In this document: in pieces, positions 1 through 8,079 of the stretch
How positions within the stretch are numbered: the first letter of the stretch is position 1
Layout: the number at the start of each line of letters is the position of its first letter
DNA from: Bacteroidota bacterium
Lineage (GTDB): Bacteria; Bacteroidota; Ignavibacteria; Ignavibacteriales; Melioribacteraceae
Direction of reading: 5' to 3'
DNA: 28,763 nt
NCBI GenBank assembly: GCA_023447335.1
Contig: JAEXOD010000168.1
Span: 1-28,763 of the forward strand
Notes under the pieces: generated by a model
What the model was told of the DNA's origin: nothing
Database searches by the model: none
The model's input: the letters and a program-made list of their open reading frames with translations, nothing else
Program-made: the position numbers and the translations under genes

Positions 1-1
1 G

Positions 2-637
2 TTGTTAAAATACGGAGGGGTTAGATTTGATTTTAATGATGAAATATTAGCTCACGTAAAAAAAGAATTAACAACAGTTTGGAATGATATTAAGAAAATT
101 AATGATTATTTGTTTTCGTCTATAGGGGCATTAGCCCGATTTGAAGAAACGGGAACAGTAAGTTACGAATTGGCTGAATCAGTTGCGCTTGTGGGACCGG
201 CAGGGCGTAGCAGCGGATTAGAGGAGGATGTACGTGTTAGTTTTCCGTATGGTGTTTATCGGTTTTCGCCTATTCCGATAATTACTTTAAATACCGGAGA
301 TGTTTTTGCCCGAGCAAAAATACGAGCTTTGGAAATTGAAGAATCTTTTAAATTTGTTTTTGAACAGTTAAATAATTTACCTTCGGGCTCTATTTATAAT
401 CCTTTAGGAAACTTAATGCCTATGCATGGTGTAGTTTCGGTTACGGAAGGATGGCGTGGTGAAATTGTTCATATTGTTTTTACTGATGTTAACGGAGAAT
501 TAAGCAATTATAAAATAAAAGATCCGTCTTTTAATAACTGGTATGGTCTTTCTTTAGCACTAAGAAATACTGCTATTTCAGATTTCCCGTTGTGTAATAA
601 AAGTTTTGATTTATCATATGCGGGACACGATTTATAA
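2..637 (+). CDS. Energy-converting hydrogenase-related large subunit (NuoD/HycE-like), C-terminal part
   Basis: The gene runs in from the left edge; only the last 211 residues are present and the true start is outside the window. The visible part matches the C-terminal half of membrane-bound group 4 [NiFe] hydrogenase and complex I 49-kDa-type subunits: an ARxxIRxxE-like helix near residue 100, a GWRGE motif near residue 151, then KDPSFNNW and a DFPLCNKSF tail. In true group 4 hydrogenases this tail carries DPCxxC, whose two cysteines bind nickel. Here the aligned residues read DLSYAG (203-208), so both cysteines are replaced by Ser and Gly. This fits the Ehr-type (hydrogenase-related) complexes, which keep the ion-pump architecture without NiFe catalysis. 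The N-terminal cysteine motif cannot be checked. The next gene, 12 bases on, encodes the partner small subunit. Confidence 0.85.
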   Translation: MLKYGGVRFDFNDEILAHVKKELTTVWNDIKKINDYLFSSIGALARFEETGTVSYELAESVALVGPAGRSSGLEEDVRVSFPYGVYRFSPIPIITLNTGDVFARAKIRALEIEESFKFVFEQLNNLPSGSIYNPLGNLMPMHGVVSVTEGWRGEIVHIVFTDVNGELSNYKIKDPSFNNWYGLSLALRNTAISDFPLCNKSFDLSYAGHDL

Positions 638-649
638 TAAGGAATTAAA

Positions 650-1396
650 ATGATTGATGCAATTAAAATAAGAATTTTACAGGGAGACCCGATTATTCAT
701 GATGTTAGGAATGTTCAGTTTCCGAAACGATATAGAGGTGTACCTAAAATTGAAAATAAAAAATGTCCTTCCGGCTGTACTTCATGTTTAGATAACTGTC
801 CTACCGGGGCAATAAGTGTTAACCCGGTTCAAATAGATTTGGGGAAATGTATATTTTGTCCGATTTGTGAAGAAAGCTGTCCCGAAAAGATTATACATTT
901 TACCCAAGATTATAAACTTGGAGTTTCAAACAGAAAAGCATTAATTATTGACAGTAATGTTAATAAGGTTACTCCGGAAATTGCAACACAAAAAATAAAA
1001 GATTATTTTGGTAAGTCCTTAAAGCTAAGACAAGTTTCTGCTGCCGGATGCAATAGCTGTGAACTTGAATTAAATGCTCTAAACAATGTTAATTTTGATA
1101 TGGGGCGTTACGGAATCGAATTTGTGGCATCTCCTCGTCATGCAGACGGCATAGTAATTACCGGACCGATTAGTAAAAATATGGCTGCTGCAACAAAACT
1201 AACTTACGATGCTTGTCCGGAACCTAAAATAATTATTTTGTGCGGAGCGTGTGCTATAAGCGGCGGAATATTTAAAAATTCTGCTGAAATTGATAGAAGC
1301 TTTTTAAAAGAACATAATATAGACCTATTTATTCCGGGTTGCCCTCCCCATCCTTTAACATTTATGAATGTATTATTAGATTGGTTGGATAGGTAA
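650..1396 (+). CDS. Hydrogenase-type small subunit (NuoB-like) fused to N-terminal 2[4Fe-4S] ferredoxin
   Basis: Electron-transfer subunit of a group 4 hydrogenase or Ehr-like membrane complex. Residues 39-78 form a ferredoxin domain with two four-cysteine sets (C39, C43, C46, C50 and C67, C70, C73, C77). Residues 125-235 are NuoB/HycG-like, with C134 and C137 in GCNSCE, C201 in GACAISGG and C231 in PGCPPHP, so all four ligands of the proximal [4Fe-4S] cluster are kept. The fusion resembles small subunits that replace a separate HycF/NuoI-type ferredoxin. A GGA motif lies eight bases before the ATG and 12 bases separate it from the large subunit, so the two are cotranscribed. No hydrogenase maturation gene follows. 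The electron partner is unknown; ferredoxin is likely, by inference. Confidence 0.9.
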   Translation: MIDAIKIRILQGDPIIHDVRNVQFPKRYRGVPKIENKKCPSGCTSCLDNCPTGAISVNPVQIDLGKCIFCPICEESCPEKIIHFTQDYKLGVSNRKALIIDSNVNKVTPEIATQKIKDYFGKSLKLRQVSAAGCNSCELELNALNNVNFDMGRYGIEFVASPRHADGIVITGPISKNMAAATKLTYDACPEPKIIILCGACAISGGIFKNSAEIDRSFLKEHNIDLFIPGCPPHPLTFMNVLLDWLDR

Positions 1397-1478
1397 AAAG
1401 CAATTTAAAATCTTTAATCAATAAATTAATGATTGCGAAAAATAACAGGGAATACACATGATATGGTTAAATATTTAA

Positions 1479-1737
1479 GTTTATTAGTGAAATTTTATAA
1501 CTTTTTGCTTTTTTACTATTTTGCCACTCTAAGAATTTTAGAACCAGGATTTTCAGGATTATGTAAGGATTTACAGGATAAATGTTTCCGAATAGAAATC
1601 TGACTCTAATATTTTATATACTAAATCTTCCATTTTAATTTAGCTAAATAGTAAATTATGATATTTATTCAGAATAGTAACAAATAAACTTAATACTTAA
1701 ACTTCGAAAAATTATGCACGTTTATTAGTGAAATTTT
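1479..1737. repeat. 18-bp perfect direct repeat, two copies 241 bp apart
   Basis: The sequence GTTTATTAGTGAAATTTT occurs at 1479-1496 and again, without mismatch, at 1720-1737. Bases just outside the copies differ (ATTTAA against TGCAC on the left). No transposase or other gene lies between them. The copies flank the AGGAT array and could be a target duplication, recombination scar or pair of binding sites; the sequence alone does not decide. Confidence 0.75.
1545..1580. repeat. Short AGGAT-containing repeat array, 20-bp period
   Basis: AGGAT occurs at 1546, 1555, 1566 and 1575, with alternating spacing of 9, 11 and 9 bases. This gives two 20-base units, the first CAGGATTTTCAGGATT plus four bases and the second AAGGATTTACAGGATA plus four bases. 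Similar AGGATTTNCAGGAT strings are, from memory, common in intergenic DNA of Bacteroidetes and cyanobacteria, sometimes beside GxxExxY-type genes. No such gene is seen here. Confidence 0.6.
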
Positions 1738-1840
1738 GCGCTCTATCCTTGAATCACTTACAATCACTTTATATAATGAGTGTAACCTAGTATTCAAAGG
1801 CAAATGCACATAATTTCATAGTTTTTTTTAATATTGTGCA

Positions 1841-1871
1841 AAAAAAAAGACGCCTAAAACAGGCGTCTTTT
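1841..1871 (-). terminator. Rho-independent terminator of the PEGA lipoprotein gene
   Basis: A perfect 11-bp stem (1845-1855 with 1861-1871, GC core GACGCCT/AGGCGTC) surrounds a five-base loop. On the minus strand it is followed by an unbroken T tract, the complement of the A run from 1841. It lies 22 bases past the minus-strand stop codon. On the plus strand the following bases are only moderately T-rich, so plus-strand function is weaker. Confidence 0.9.
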
Positions 1872-1893
1872 AAACTTTTGTTATTTTTTATAT

Positions 1894-2847
1894 TTAGAAT
1901 GCTCTACTTCCGACTTTAGCTTGGTAATACCATTCAACTTCTACCCATGCAGGAGTTCCTGGTACGCCGCCACCATAAGCAACTATTTTAATTTTAGTAT
2001 AATTACCGTCATTATCGAATAAGTATACATATTTAGTTTCTCTATCGGTCATGCTGTTGGTCCAACTACCGTCTCTTACCGGAGAATCTTTTCCGTCAAG
2101 TAAATCAGTACCCGTACCTATTTTAAACCATGTTTCACGGGTCATACCGCTAGATCCGTTTGCACTTTTTACTAAGAAACCGGTTGATGAATAGAAAATG
2201 TCAACATCTGTTTTATTTGCAGAAGAAATACCATAGGCATTACCTGTAGATAAATCTAAGCCGCTTGGTTGGCTAGCAGTTGTTCCTGTTGTTTCCCATA
2301 ATCTAATCGGACCAAATTTAGTTGGTTTCGGATCTAAATTAATGTTGTAAGAAGCTGTTTGATTTAAGTTAACAGTAACAGTAAATGTTGAGTCAAAATA
2401 TGTATCTTTAACCAATTTTACAGTATGTGAACCTGTTGCCAAATTTTTTAGAGTATCCGGAGTAACTTTACCGGTATTAACGCCGTTTAACCAAATTTGA
2501 GCACCGACAGGAGTAGATTTAAGATCTAAATTGCCTTTGAAATTTTGTTTCATTGCAATATTAATTGTTTCGGTTGTGTTTGCAGCTACGTTAACCGTAT
2601 AAGAAGTATCTAAATAATTTGCTAGCACTAATTTTACCGTATAAACACCGGGTGTTAAATCTTTTAATGTATCCGGAGTAACTTTACCTGTATTAGTTCC
2701 TGATAAATAGATTGTTGCACCTGCAGGTGTAGATTTTACAACTATCTTTCCTTTCGGAGTTGGAGCTACCGGGTTATCTTCTGAATCTTCACCGCAAGCC
2801 GTAAAAATAAGTAACGGTAACAACAACAATAATAATAATTTCTTCAT
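1894..2847 (-). CDS. Lipoprotein with two PEGA domains
   Basis: Predicted exported lipoprotein of 317 residues. A KK-polyleucine signal ends in FTAC with the lipid-anchored cysteine at C18, followed by acidic residues and a proline-rich linker. Residues about 34-99 and 105-172 are two PEGA repeats, small beta domains often found on surface proteins; both carry NTGKVTPDTLK in the same place, so the repeat arose by duplication. Residues 173-317 are a separate beta-rich region with many Gly, Ser and Thr and an aromatic end (VEWYYQAK), which I do not recognise. An AAAGGA sequence lies about seven bases before the ATG. The gene starts 12 bases after another lipoprotein gene, so they probably share a transcript that ends at 1841-1871. 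Function is unknown; envelope binding or structure is likely. Confidence 0.85.
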   Translation of the reverse strand: MKKLLLLLLLPLLIFTACGEDSEDNPVAPTPKGKIVVKSTPAGATIYLSGTNTGKVTPDTLKDLTPGVYTVKLVLANYLDTSYTVNVAANTTETINIAMKQNFKGNLDLKSTPVGAQIWLNGVNTGKVTPDTLKNLATGSHTVKLVKDTYFDSTFTVTVNLNQTASYNINLDPKPTKFGPIRLWETTGTTASQPSGLDLSTGNAYGISSANKTDVDIFYSSTGFLVKSANGSSGMTRETWFKIGTGTDLLDGKDSPVRDGSWTNSMTDRETKYVYLFDNDGNYTKIKIVAYGGGVPGTPAWVEVEWYYQAKVGSRAF

Positions 2848-2859
2848 TTTTTTATCCTT

Positions 2860-3348
2860 TTATTTTTTTGATAGATTAAAATTTAATTTTGTGCCGTCAA
2901 CATTCATTGAAAATGTACCTGATAATTTGGTTAAATCTTCTGATAGTTTTCCGCTATATTTACCTGCATAACGACTATGTATCATATCTTTCATTGTTAC
3001 GCTTTTTGTTTCCGGATTAAATTCACCGCTAATTTCTTGGTTAATAACTTCACGATAGTTAATTGTTATTTTTCCCTTGAATGCTTTTTCGGTTTGTTCG
3101 GTAATTACTAAAGTAGTAGGACGGTTATCAAAAACACCCGTATAAGTACCTTTTAAATCGGCTATTGCAGGAGTATTTTGTTCAGGCTTTGGTTGTTCTG
3201 CCGGTTTGTTTGTTTCGGCATTTTTTGTCATTTCGGTTTTTGGTTTTTCTTCGGGTTTTTTCTCTTCCTTTTTACCGCAACCAACAGACAGAATAGCGAA
3301 TATCAATATAATAAAACTGAATAGCTTTACCGATTGTTTTACACTCAT
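2860..3348 (-). CDS. Small lipoprotein, hypothetical
   Basis: The frame is open from 3384, but the ATG at 3348 is preferred: AAGGA sits seven bases before it and the signal peptide begins there. The 162-residue product has a hydrophobic signal ending in LSVGC (C24 as lipid anchor), then a Lys/Glu/Pro-rich linker (about 26-62), typical of a tether. The rest (about 63-162) is a compact beta-rich domain with LKGTYTG near its start and GKYSG and LSGTF motifs further on, like lipocalin-type or ligand-binding barrels of Bacteroidetes lipoproteins. I cannot name the family. It precedes the PEGA lipoprotein by 12 bases. Confidence 0.8.
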   Translation of the reverse strand: MSVKQSVKLFSFIILIFAILSVGCGKKEEKKPEEKPKTEMTKNAETNKPAEQPKPEQNTPAIADLKGTYTGVFDNRPTTLVITEQTEKAFKGKITINYREVINQEISGEFNPETKSVTMKDMIHSRYAGKYSGKLSEDLTKLSGTFSMNVDGTKLNFNLSKK

Positions 3349-3420
3349 TTTGATTCCTTTTAATTGTTGATAATTTTTTTTCATAGATAACGTACTATAT
3401 TACTAAATAATTCAATAATA

Positions 3421-5001
3421 TCAAAATAAACATAATAATTGACTACAAATAATCATAAATACTAAAGCAAAAGGATAAATTGTTGCATAGCCTATTTTAG
3501 GAGCTTCGGAATCAGTCATAGAGTCAATTGCACTAAGTGCCGGAGTACTTGTCATTCCACCCGAAAGTGCTCCTAAAAATAACAGAAAATTCATTTTTAA
3601 TACAAATCTGGCATATATCAATGCAACAATCATAGGTGCAATTGTTACAATAGCTCCAAGATAGAATAAAACTAATCCGTTATTAACTACGGTTTCAACC
3701 AAATGCTCTCCAGCGTTTGTCCCTACACCAACTAAAAAGAAAACTAAACCTATTTTTCTTAAGAATTGATTTACTTCACCGGCAATGTTCCATAAAATCG
3801 GTCCTGTTCTACCGATTCTCGCAAGAAATAATGAGGATAGCAATACACCGCCGGTTACACCTAGGCTTAAATTTAATCCCATAAACGGTATTTTTATTTG
3901 ACCTATCAACAAACCTAAAATGATTCCAATGGTTATTGGTAATAGATCAAGTTGAAAATGTTGTTTTGTATGACCGAATAAACTTTCTACATCTTTAAGA
4001 TTAGATTTAGGTAATGCGACCATAACTTTATCACCTAATTGCAATTTTGTAGAGGCTTTTGGTGTTATATCAATTCCGGCTCTTCTAATGCAAGTTGCAG
4101 TTGCTTCGTGATTTGCAAAAAGCCCTATATCGGCAAAAGTTTTATTTGATATTTTTGGATTTGAAACTAATATGCTTTTAATAAGATAGTCTTTACTCAA
4201 CGGTATTTTTATATCAGTAACCTCACCTATAAGCAAACGTACTTTTTCTAACCCGTCCATGCTACCAACGGCTTTTATAATATCTCCTTCATATAAAATA
4301 GTTTCGGCAGTCGGGGTTGTAGTAACTCCGTCATGAAATACTCTTGAAATATTACAGTTAGTCATTGAACGAACTTTTAATGCACCGATTGCTTTCCCAA
4401 AAATATTTGGGTTTGTAACTTTATAATTTTTATTAAACAAATTCGGATTTTCTTTTTTTAAGCTTTCGTCATATTCCTTTTGGGAGTCGTTCAGATTAAT
4501 TCTTAAAATTTTATTAATAATTCTAACAAAAATAATTACACCCAAAACACCGAAAGGATAAGAAATACCATAACCTATTGAAGCAAGAGTAGATTTTGAA
4601 GCATCAATAGCCGTTGCCAAACCCGGAGTACTTGTTAACGCACCCGTAAACAACCCTACCATTAAGTTCATATCGGTTCCGGTAAATTTGCCCAACAGCA
4701 AAGTAAATATTCCTCCGCTAATAACAACTACTGCTGCTAATGCAATAAATTGAATTCCCTGTTCTTTAAATGATTTGAAAAAACCGGGACCGGCTGCTAT
4801 ACCGACAGAATATATAAATAATACTAAACCTATATTTTGTAATAATTCGGGAGTTTTGTAGCCGTAATGCCCGAATAATAAAGCGACAAAAATTACACCG
4901 CTACTTTCTAAAGATATTCCTTTTATTTTTATGTTGCCGAGAAATAAACCTAAAGCAACAATTAAAAAAAATACTGCAAATTCGTTATGTAATAAATCCA
5001 T
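3421..5001 (-). CDS. AspT/YidE-type putative transporter with central RCK_C domains
   Basis: Inner-membrane protein of 526 residues, the usual length for the aspartate:alanine exchanger (AAEx) family that includes AspT, YidE and YbjL. The fold is duplicated: an N-terminal membrane block (about 1-170) and a C-terminal block (about 350-526) each carry a GAL-x-TSTP-type signature (GALTSTPGLATA and GGMTSTPALSA). Between them, about residues 195-345, lie two RCK_C-like cytosolic domains, seen as VRSMTNCNISRVF and as VMVALPKSNLKDVESLFG. The substrate cannot be read from sequence; annotation as an aspartate exchanger would be too specific. The two lipoprotein genes follow on the same strand after 72 bases, perhaps under their own promoter. 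Confidence 0.88.
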   Translation of the reverse strand: MDLLHNEFAVFFLIVALGLFLGNIKIKGISLESSGVIFVALLFGHYGYKTPELLQNIGLVLFIYSVGIAAGPGFFKSFKEQGIQFIALAAVVVISGGIFTLLLGKFTGTDMNLMVGLFTGALTSTPGLATAIDASKSTLASIGYGISYPFGVLGVIIFVRIINKILRINLNDSQKEYDESLKKENPNLFNKNYKVTNPNIFGKAIGALKVRSMTNCNISRVFHDGVTTTPTAETILYEGDIIKAVGSMDGLEKVRLLIGEVTDIKIPLSKDYLIKSILVSNPKISNKTFADIGLFANHEATATCIRRAGIDITPKASTKLQLGDKVMVALPKSNLKDVESLFGHTKQHFQLDLLPITIGIILGLLIGQIKIPFMGLNLSLGVTGGVLLSSLFLARIGRTGPILWNIAGEVNQFLRKIGLVFFLVGVGTNAGEHLVETVVNNGLVLFYLGAIVTIAPMIVALIYARFVLKMNFLLFLGALSGGMTSTPALSAIDSMTDSEAPKIGYATIYPFALVFMIICSQLLCLF

Positions 5002-5097
5002 ACTAATACTTTTGTAAAAATTTTAAAAATCATAACACAAATAAAGTAAAAATATTTGGATTATTTAATAAATATGCAAATCTTTTATTATAATAAC

Positions 5098-5919
5098 TTA
5101 AAAACTATAAACAAAGTTAATTGAATTATAGCCGGGCAAAATTTGAAAGCCGGAATAAGGGCATTTTTGATTCCGTTTATTTTCTTGATTTACTGTATGT
5201 AGCCCACCTGATATACCTATTAATGCACCAAAAAAAACATCACTTAAAAAATGTTGGTTGTTATAAACTCTGGCAAACGCAGTTGAAGCAGCTAAACCGT
5301 AAAAAAATATTCTACTATAAAAAGTGTCAAAATACTCGGCAAGTACGGTAGAAAAAGCAAAAGCAACCGTTGTATGACCGCTGGGGAATGATTGAAATTC
5401 GTTATCTGTAGTAAATAATTTGAAGGCCCATTGTCCTTTTTCGTAATAGGGGCGTTTTCGTTCAATTACAGTTCTAAAAAACATTACATTCAACCCTGAA
5501 TAAGACAAACTTTGAAACAACATCCTTCCGACTTTTCTAACTTCATCGCTTCCCGACAATAATCCTATGCCGTAAGTGGAAAGTGCCCCAATATTTGCAT
5601 AGGTTACTATTCCATAGGTGGTAGGAATATCCCAAAAGTCTTTGTTTAGAGTTAAAGTTGTACTTCTGCCTATATGATCTTTAACATAAATATCGGCATG
5701 CATTAAAGAATAAGTTGTAGCTGTAATTCCTGCAAAAATTAGCCAATCTTTTGAATCGGCATGTAAAGGGTAGGTAAAATAATCGACACCGTCATTCAAA
5801 AATATCTTAGCGTCATCAAAAAACATAGAATGAATTGCCACTTTTCCCGTATCGTTTTGGGCAAAAGACTGCTCACTAAATATAAACATTAAGATAAAAA
5901 AGAAACAATATTTCTTCAT
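5098..5919 (-). CDS. PAP2-family phosphatase, exported or membrane-bound
   Basis: Phosphatidic-acid phosphatase type 2 protein, 273 residues, with a signal peptide ending SFAQ near residue 21. The three PAP2 motifs are present: R149-x6-R156-P157, PSGH at 179-182, and R217-x5-H223-x3-D227. The first motif normally begins with Lys; here it is Arg149. In the third, the Ser before R217 is Ala. H223 (nucleophile by family analogy) and H182 are kept, so activity is plausible. Likely substrates are lipid phosphates or pyrophosphates (undecaprenyl pyrophosphate, phosphatidate), in the periplasm. The start codon directly abuts the ppk stop codon (TAAATG), so translation is probably coupled to ppk. An upstream polyphosphate kinase makes another phosphate-related role possible. 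Confidence 0.88.
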   Translation of the reverse strand: MKKYCFFFILMFIFSEQSFAQNDTGKVAIHSMFFDDAKIFLNDGVDYFTYPLHADSKDWLIFAGITATTYSLMHADIYVKDHIGRSTTLTLNKDFWDIPTTYGIVTYANIGALSTYGIGLLSGSDEVRKVGRMLFQSLSYSGLNVMFFRTVIERKRPYYEKGQWAFKLFTTDNEFQSFPSGHTTVAFAFSTVLAEYFDTFYSRIFFYGLAASTAFARVYNNQHFLSDVFFGALIGISGGLHTVNQENKRNQKCPYSGFQILPGYNSINFVYSF

Positions 5920-8055
5920 TTACTTCTTCTTGTTTTTATCACGTTGAATGGTTTTTACAGGATCCGAAGTAGTAAGGTTCATCAAATATTCTTGTACCGA
6001 TACGATTGCTTCGTTATAAACGGGACGATTAAAAGCATATTTTCCGGTCGGCAAAAGAACCCTTGATTTAACATTATCTTTAAGTGAGGGGATCAATACT
6101 TTATTAATTATCGTTTTTCTATGCTCTTCACTTTCAATTGGAAAGATAACTTCGACGCGTCTATCAAGATTTCTTTGCATAATATCTGCACTGCCGCAAT
6201 AAACATCTTCATTGCCGTCATTTAAGAAATAGAAAATTCTGCTATGTTCTAAAAATCTTCCTACTATGCTAATTACACGTATATTTTCGCTTAATCCGGG
6301 TACTTGAGGAACAAGACAACAAATTCCTCTAATTATTAAGTCGATTTTTACTCCTCTTTGAGATGCAGCATACAAAGCAGAAATGAAAGTAGGATCAACA
6401 AGTGAATTCATTTTAAGAATAATGTGAGTTTTTTTCCCTTTATTAGCGTGCAAAACTTCTCGTTCAATTAATTTCATTAAACCTGTACGAATATTTATAG
6501 GTGCAACTAATAGTTTTCTAAAATCTTGTTGAGCAGAGTATCCGGTAAGATAATTAAATACTTCGGAAACATCAGAGCATAATTCTTTATTGCATGTAAA
6601 TAATCCTAAATCAGTATAAATTTTGGATGTTCCGGGGTTGTAATTACCGGTACCGAGGTGGACGTAACGTTGAACGCCGTCAATTTCACGTCTCACAACA
6701 AGAGTCATTTTACAGTGGGTTTTTAAACCTACAAGTCCGTATACAACATGAACGCCGGCTTTTTCAAGCTCTTTAGCCCAATAAATATTGTTTTCTTCAT
6801 CAAATCGTGCTTTTAATTCAACTAATACCGCAACTTGTTTCTTTCGTTCGGCAGCTTCAATAAGGGCTTTTACAATAGGAGAGTTACTACCGACTCTATA
6901 TAATGTTTGTTTAATTGCTAAAACATCAGGATCTTGGGAAGCAGTTTTAATAAAATCGACAATCGGTGTAAACGAATCGTAAGGATGATAAAAAAGTACG
7001 TCTCTATTTTTAATAATTGAAAATATGTTTTCTTCTTCAAGCTCTTTTGGAACCATCGGATGGAAAACTTTTTCCTTTAGGTGGTGAAAAGGTACTTCAT
7101 ACAATCTCATAACGTCACTTAAACCTAAAACGCCGTCAATAACTTGAATATCTTCACTTGTAATCTGGAGATTTTCCACCAAAGTTTCCAACATAAATTC
7201 AGGCATATCTTTTTCTACTTCAAGTCTAACAACATTTCCGAATTTACGCTGCTTGATATTTTCTTCAATTAATTCAAGTAAGTCATCTGCTTCGTCTTCT
7301 TGAATTTCTAAATCAGTATCTCTGATAATTCTAAATCTGTGGGCATTAACAACTTCATAACCAGGGAATAAAGTATGAAGATTTTCACGAATTAAATCAC
7401 CGACCCAAATATATTTATAACATGTTGAGTTCTTACTTCCGTTTTTTTGTTTTAATATTTCGTTCACACGCAACAAACGAGGTATTAAATTTGGAATTTT
7501 AACTCTTGCAAAATGTTGTTCGCCTCCCGGTTTTTTTACTAATATCGCAAAACTAATACTTAAGTTCGATATGTATGGAAAAGGGCGTCCCGGGTCAAAA
7601 GCTAACGGCGTTAAAATTGGGTAAATTTCATCGTAAAAATATTTACTTAAAGCTGCTTTTTCATCAGAGCTTACTTCGTTTAAGTTAACAATGTGTATAT
7701 TGTTCTTTTTCAGTTCCGGTACTAATTTGTTATTCCAATAATCATAAACATCGTTAACCATTTTTCTAACAGACTTATCAATACTTTTTAGTACCGAAAA
7801 AGGAGTTAATCCATCAATGGTAGGTTCAATAATGTTGGCGGCAATCTGTTCTTTTAGCCCGCTTACTCGAATCATATAAAATTCATCAAGGTTTGAAAAA
7901 AAGATTGAAACAAACTTGATTTTATCTAATAGAGGTAAATTACTATTAAAAGCTTCTTCCAAAACGCGTCTATTAAATTCAATCCAACTTAAATCTCTAT
8001 TAAAAAAGTTTTCCGGTTTATGAAAGTATTGCAAAAATTTTTTTGTAAAAAGCAT
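5920..8055 (-). CDS. ppk1: Polyphosphate kinase 1
   Basis: Reversibly transfers the ATP gamma-phosphate to inorganic polyphosphate. At 711 residues it has the normal PPK1 length, with the N domain beginning FFNRDLSWIEFNRRVL, the head domain, and two C domains related to phospholipase D. H447 in GLKTHCK corresponds to the histidine phosphorylated during catalysis in E. coli PPK, and H604 in LEHSR to the second essential histidine. The IKQTLYRVG and VHLGTGNYN motifs are also intact. The gene is 24 bases after the dCMP deaminase gene and touches the PAP2 gene, giving a three-gene operon. No exopolyphosphatase (ppx) or PPK2 is in the window. Confidence 0.97.
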   Translation of the reverse strand: MLFTKKFLQYFHKPENFFNRDLSWIEFNRRVLEEAFNSNLPLLDKIKFVSIFFSNLDEFYMIRVSGLKEQIAANIIEPTIDGLTPFSVLKSIDKSVRKMVNDVYDYWNNKLVPELKKNNIHIVNLNEVSSDEKAALSKYFYDEIYPILTPLAFDPGRPFPYISNLSISFAILVKKPGGEQHFARVKIPNLIPRLLRVNEILKQKNGSKNSTCYKYIWVGDLIRENLHTLFPGYEVVNAHRFRIIRDTDLEIQEDEADDLLELIEENIKQRKFGNVVRLEVEKDMPEFMLETLVENLQITSEDIQVIDGVLGLSDVMRLYEVPFHHLKEKVFHPMVPKELEEENIFSIIKNRDVLFYHPYDSFTPIVDFIKTASQDPDVLAIKQTLYRVGSNSPIVKALIEAAERKKQVAVLVELKARFDEENNIYWAKELEKAGVHVVYGLVGLKTHCKMTLVVRREIDGVQRYVHLGTGNYNPGTSKIYTDLGLFTCNKELCSDVSEVFNYLTGYSAQQDFRKLLVAPINIRTGLMKLIEREVLHANKGKKTHIILKMNSLVDPTFISALYAASQRGVKIDLIIRGICCLVPQVPGLSENIRVISIVGRFLEHSRIFYFLNDGNEDVYCGSADIMQRNLDRRVEVIFPIESEEHRKTIINKVLIPSLKDNVKSRVLLPTGKYAFNRPVYNEAIVSVQEYLMNLTTSDPVKTIQRDKNKKK

Positions 8056-8079
8056 AAAAAACTCGTTGTAATAAAATTA

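Larger units (their letters stand above)
1397..1893. other. Gene-free intergenic region with repeats between convergent genes
   Basis: No convincing coding sequence is visible here. An imperfect AT hairpin follows the hydrogenase gene (arms 1409-1418 and 1425-1434, one mismatch) but has no T tract, so termination there is doubtful. The region then holds an 18-base direct repeat (1479-1496 and 1720-1737). Between its copies are a 10-base inverted repeat (1512-1521 and 1646-1655), a short AGGAT array (1545-1580) and a 12-base palindrome (1638-1649). A clear terminator at 1841-1871 serves the minus-strand gene. The nested layout might be the remnant of a small non-coding element, but no intact ends can be defined. 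Confidence 0.6.
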
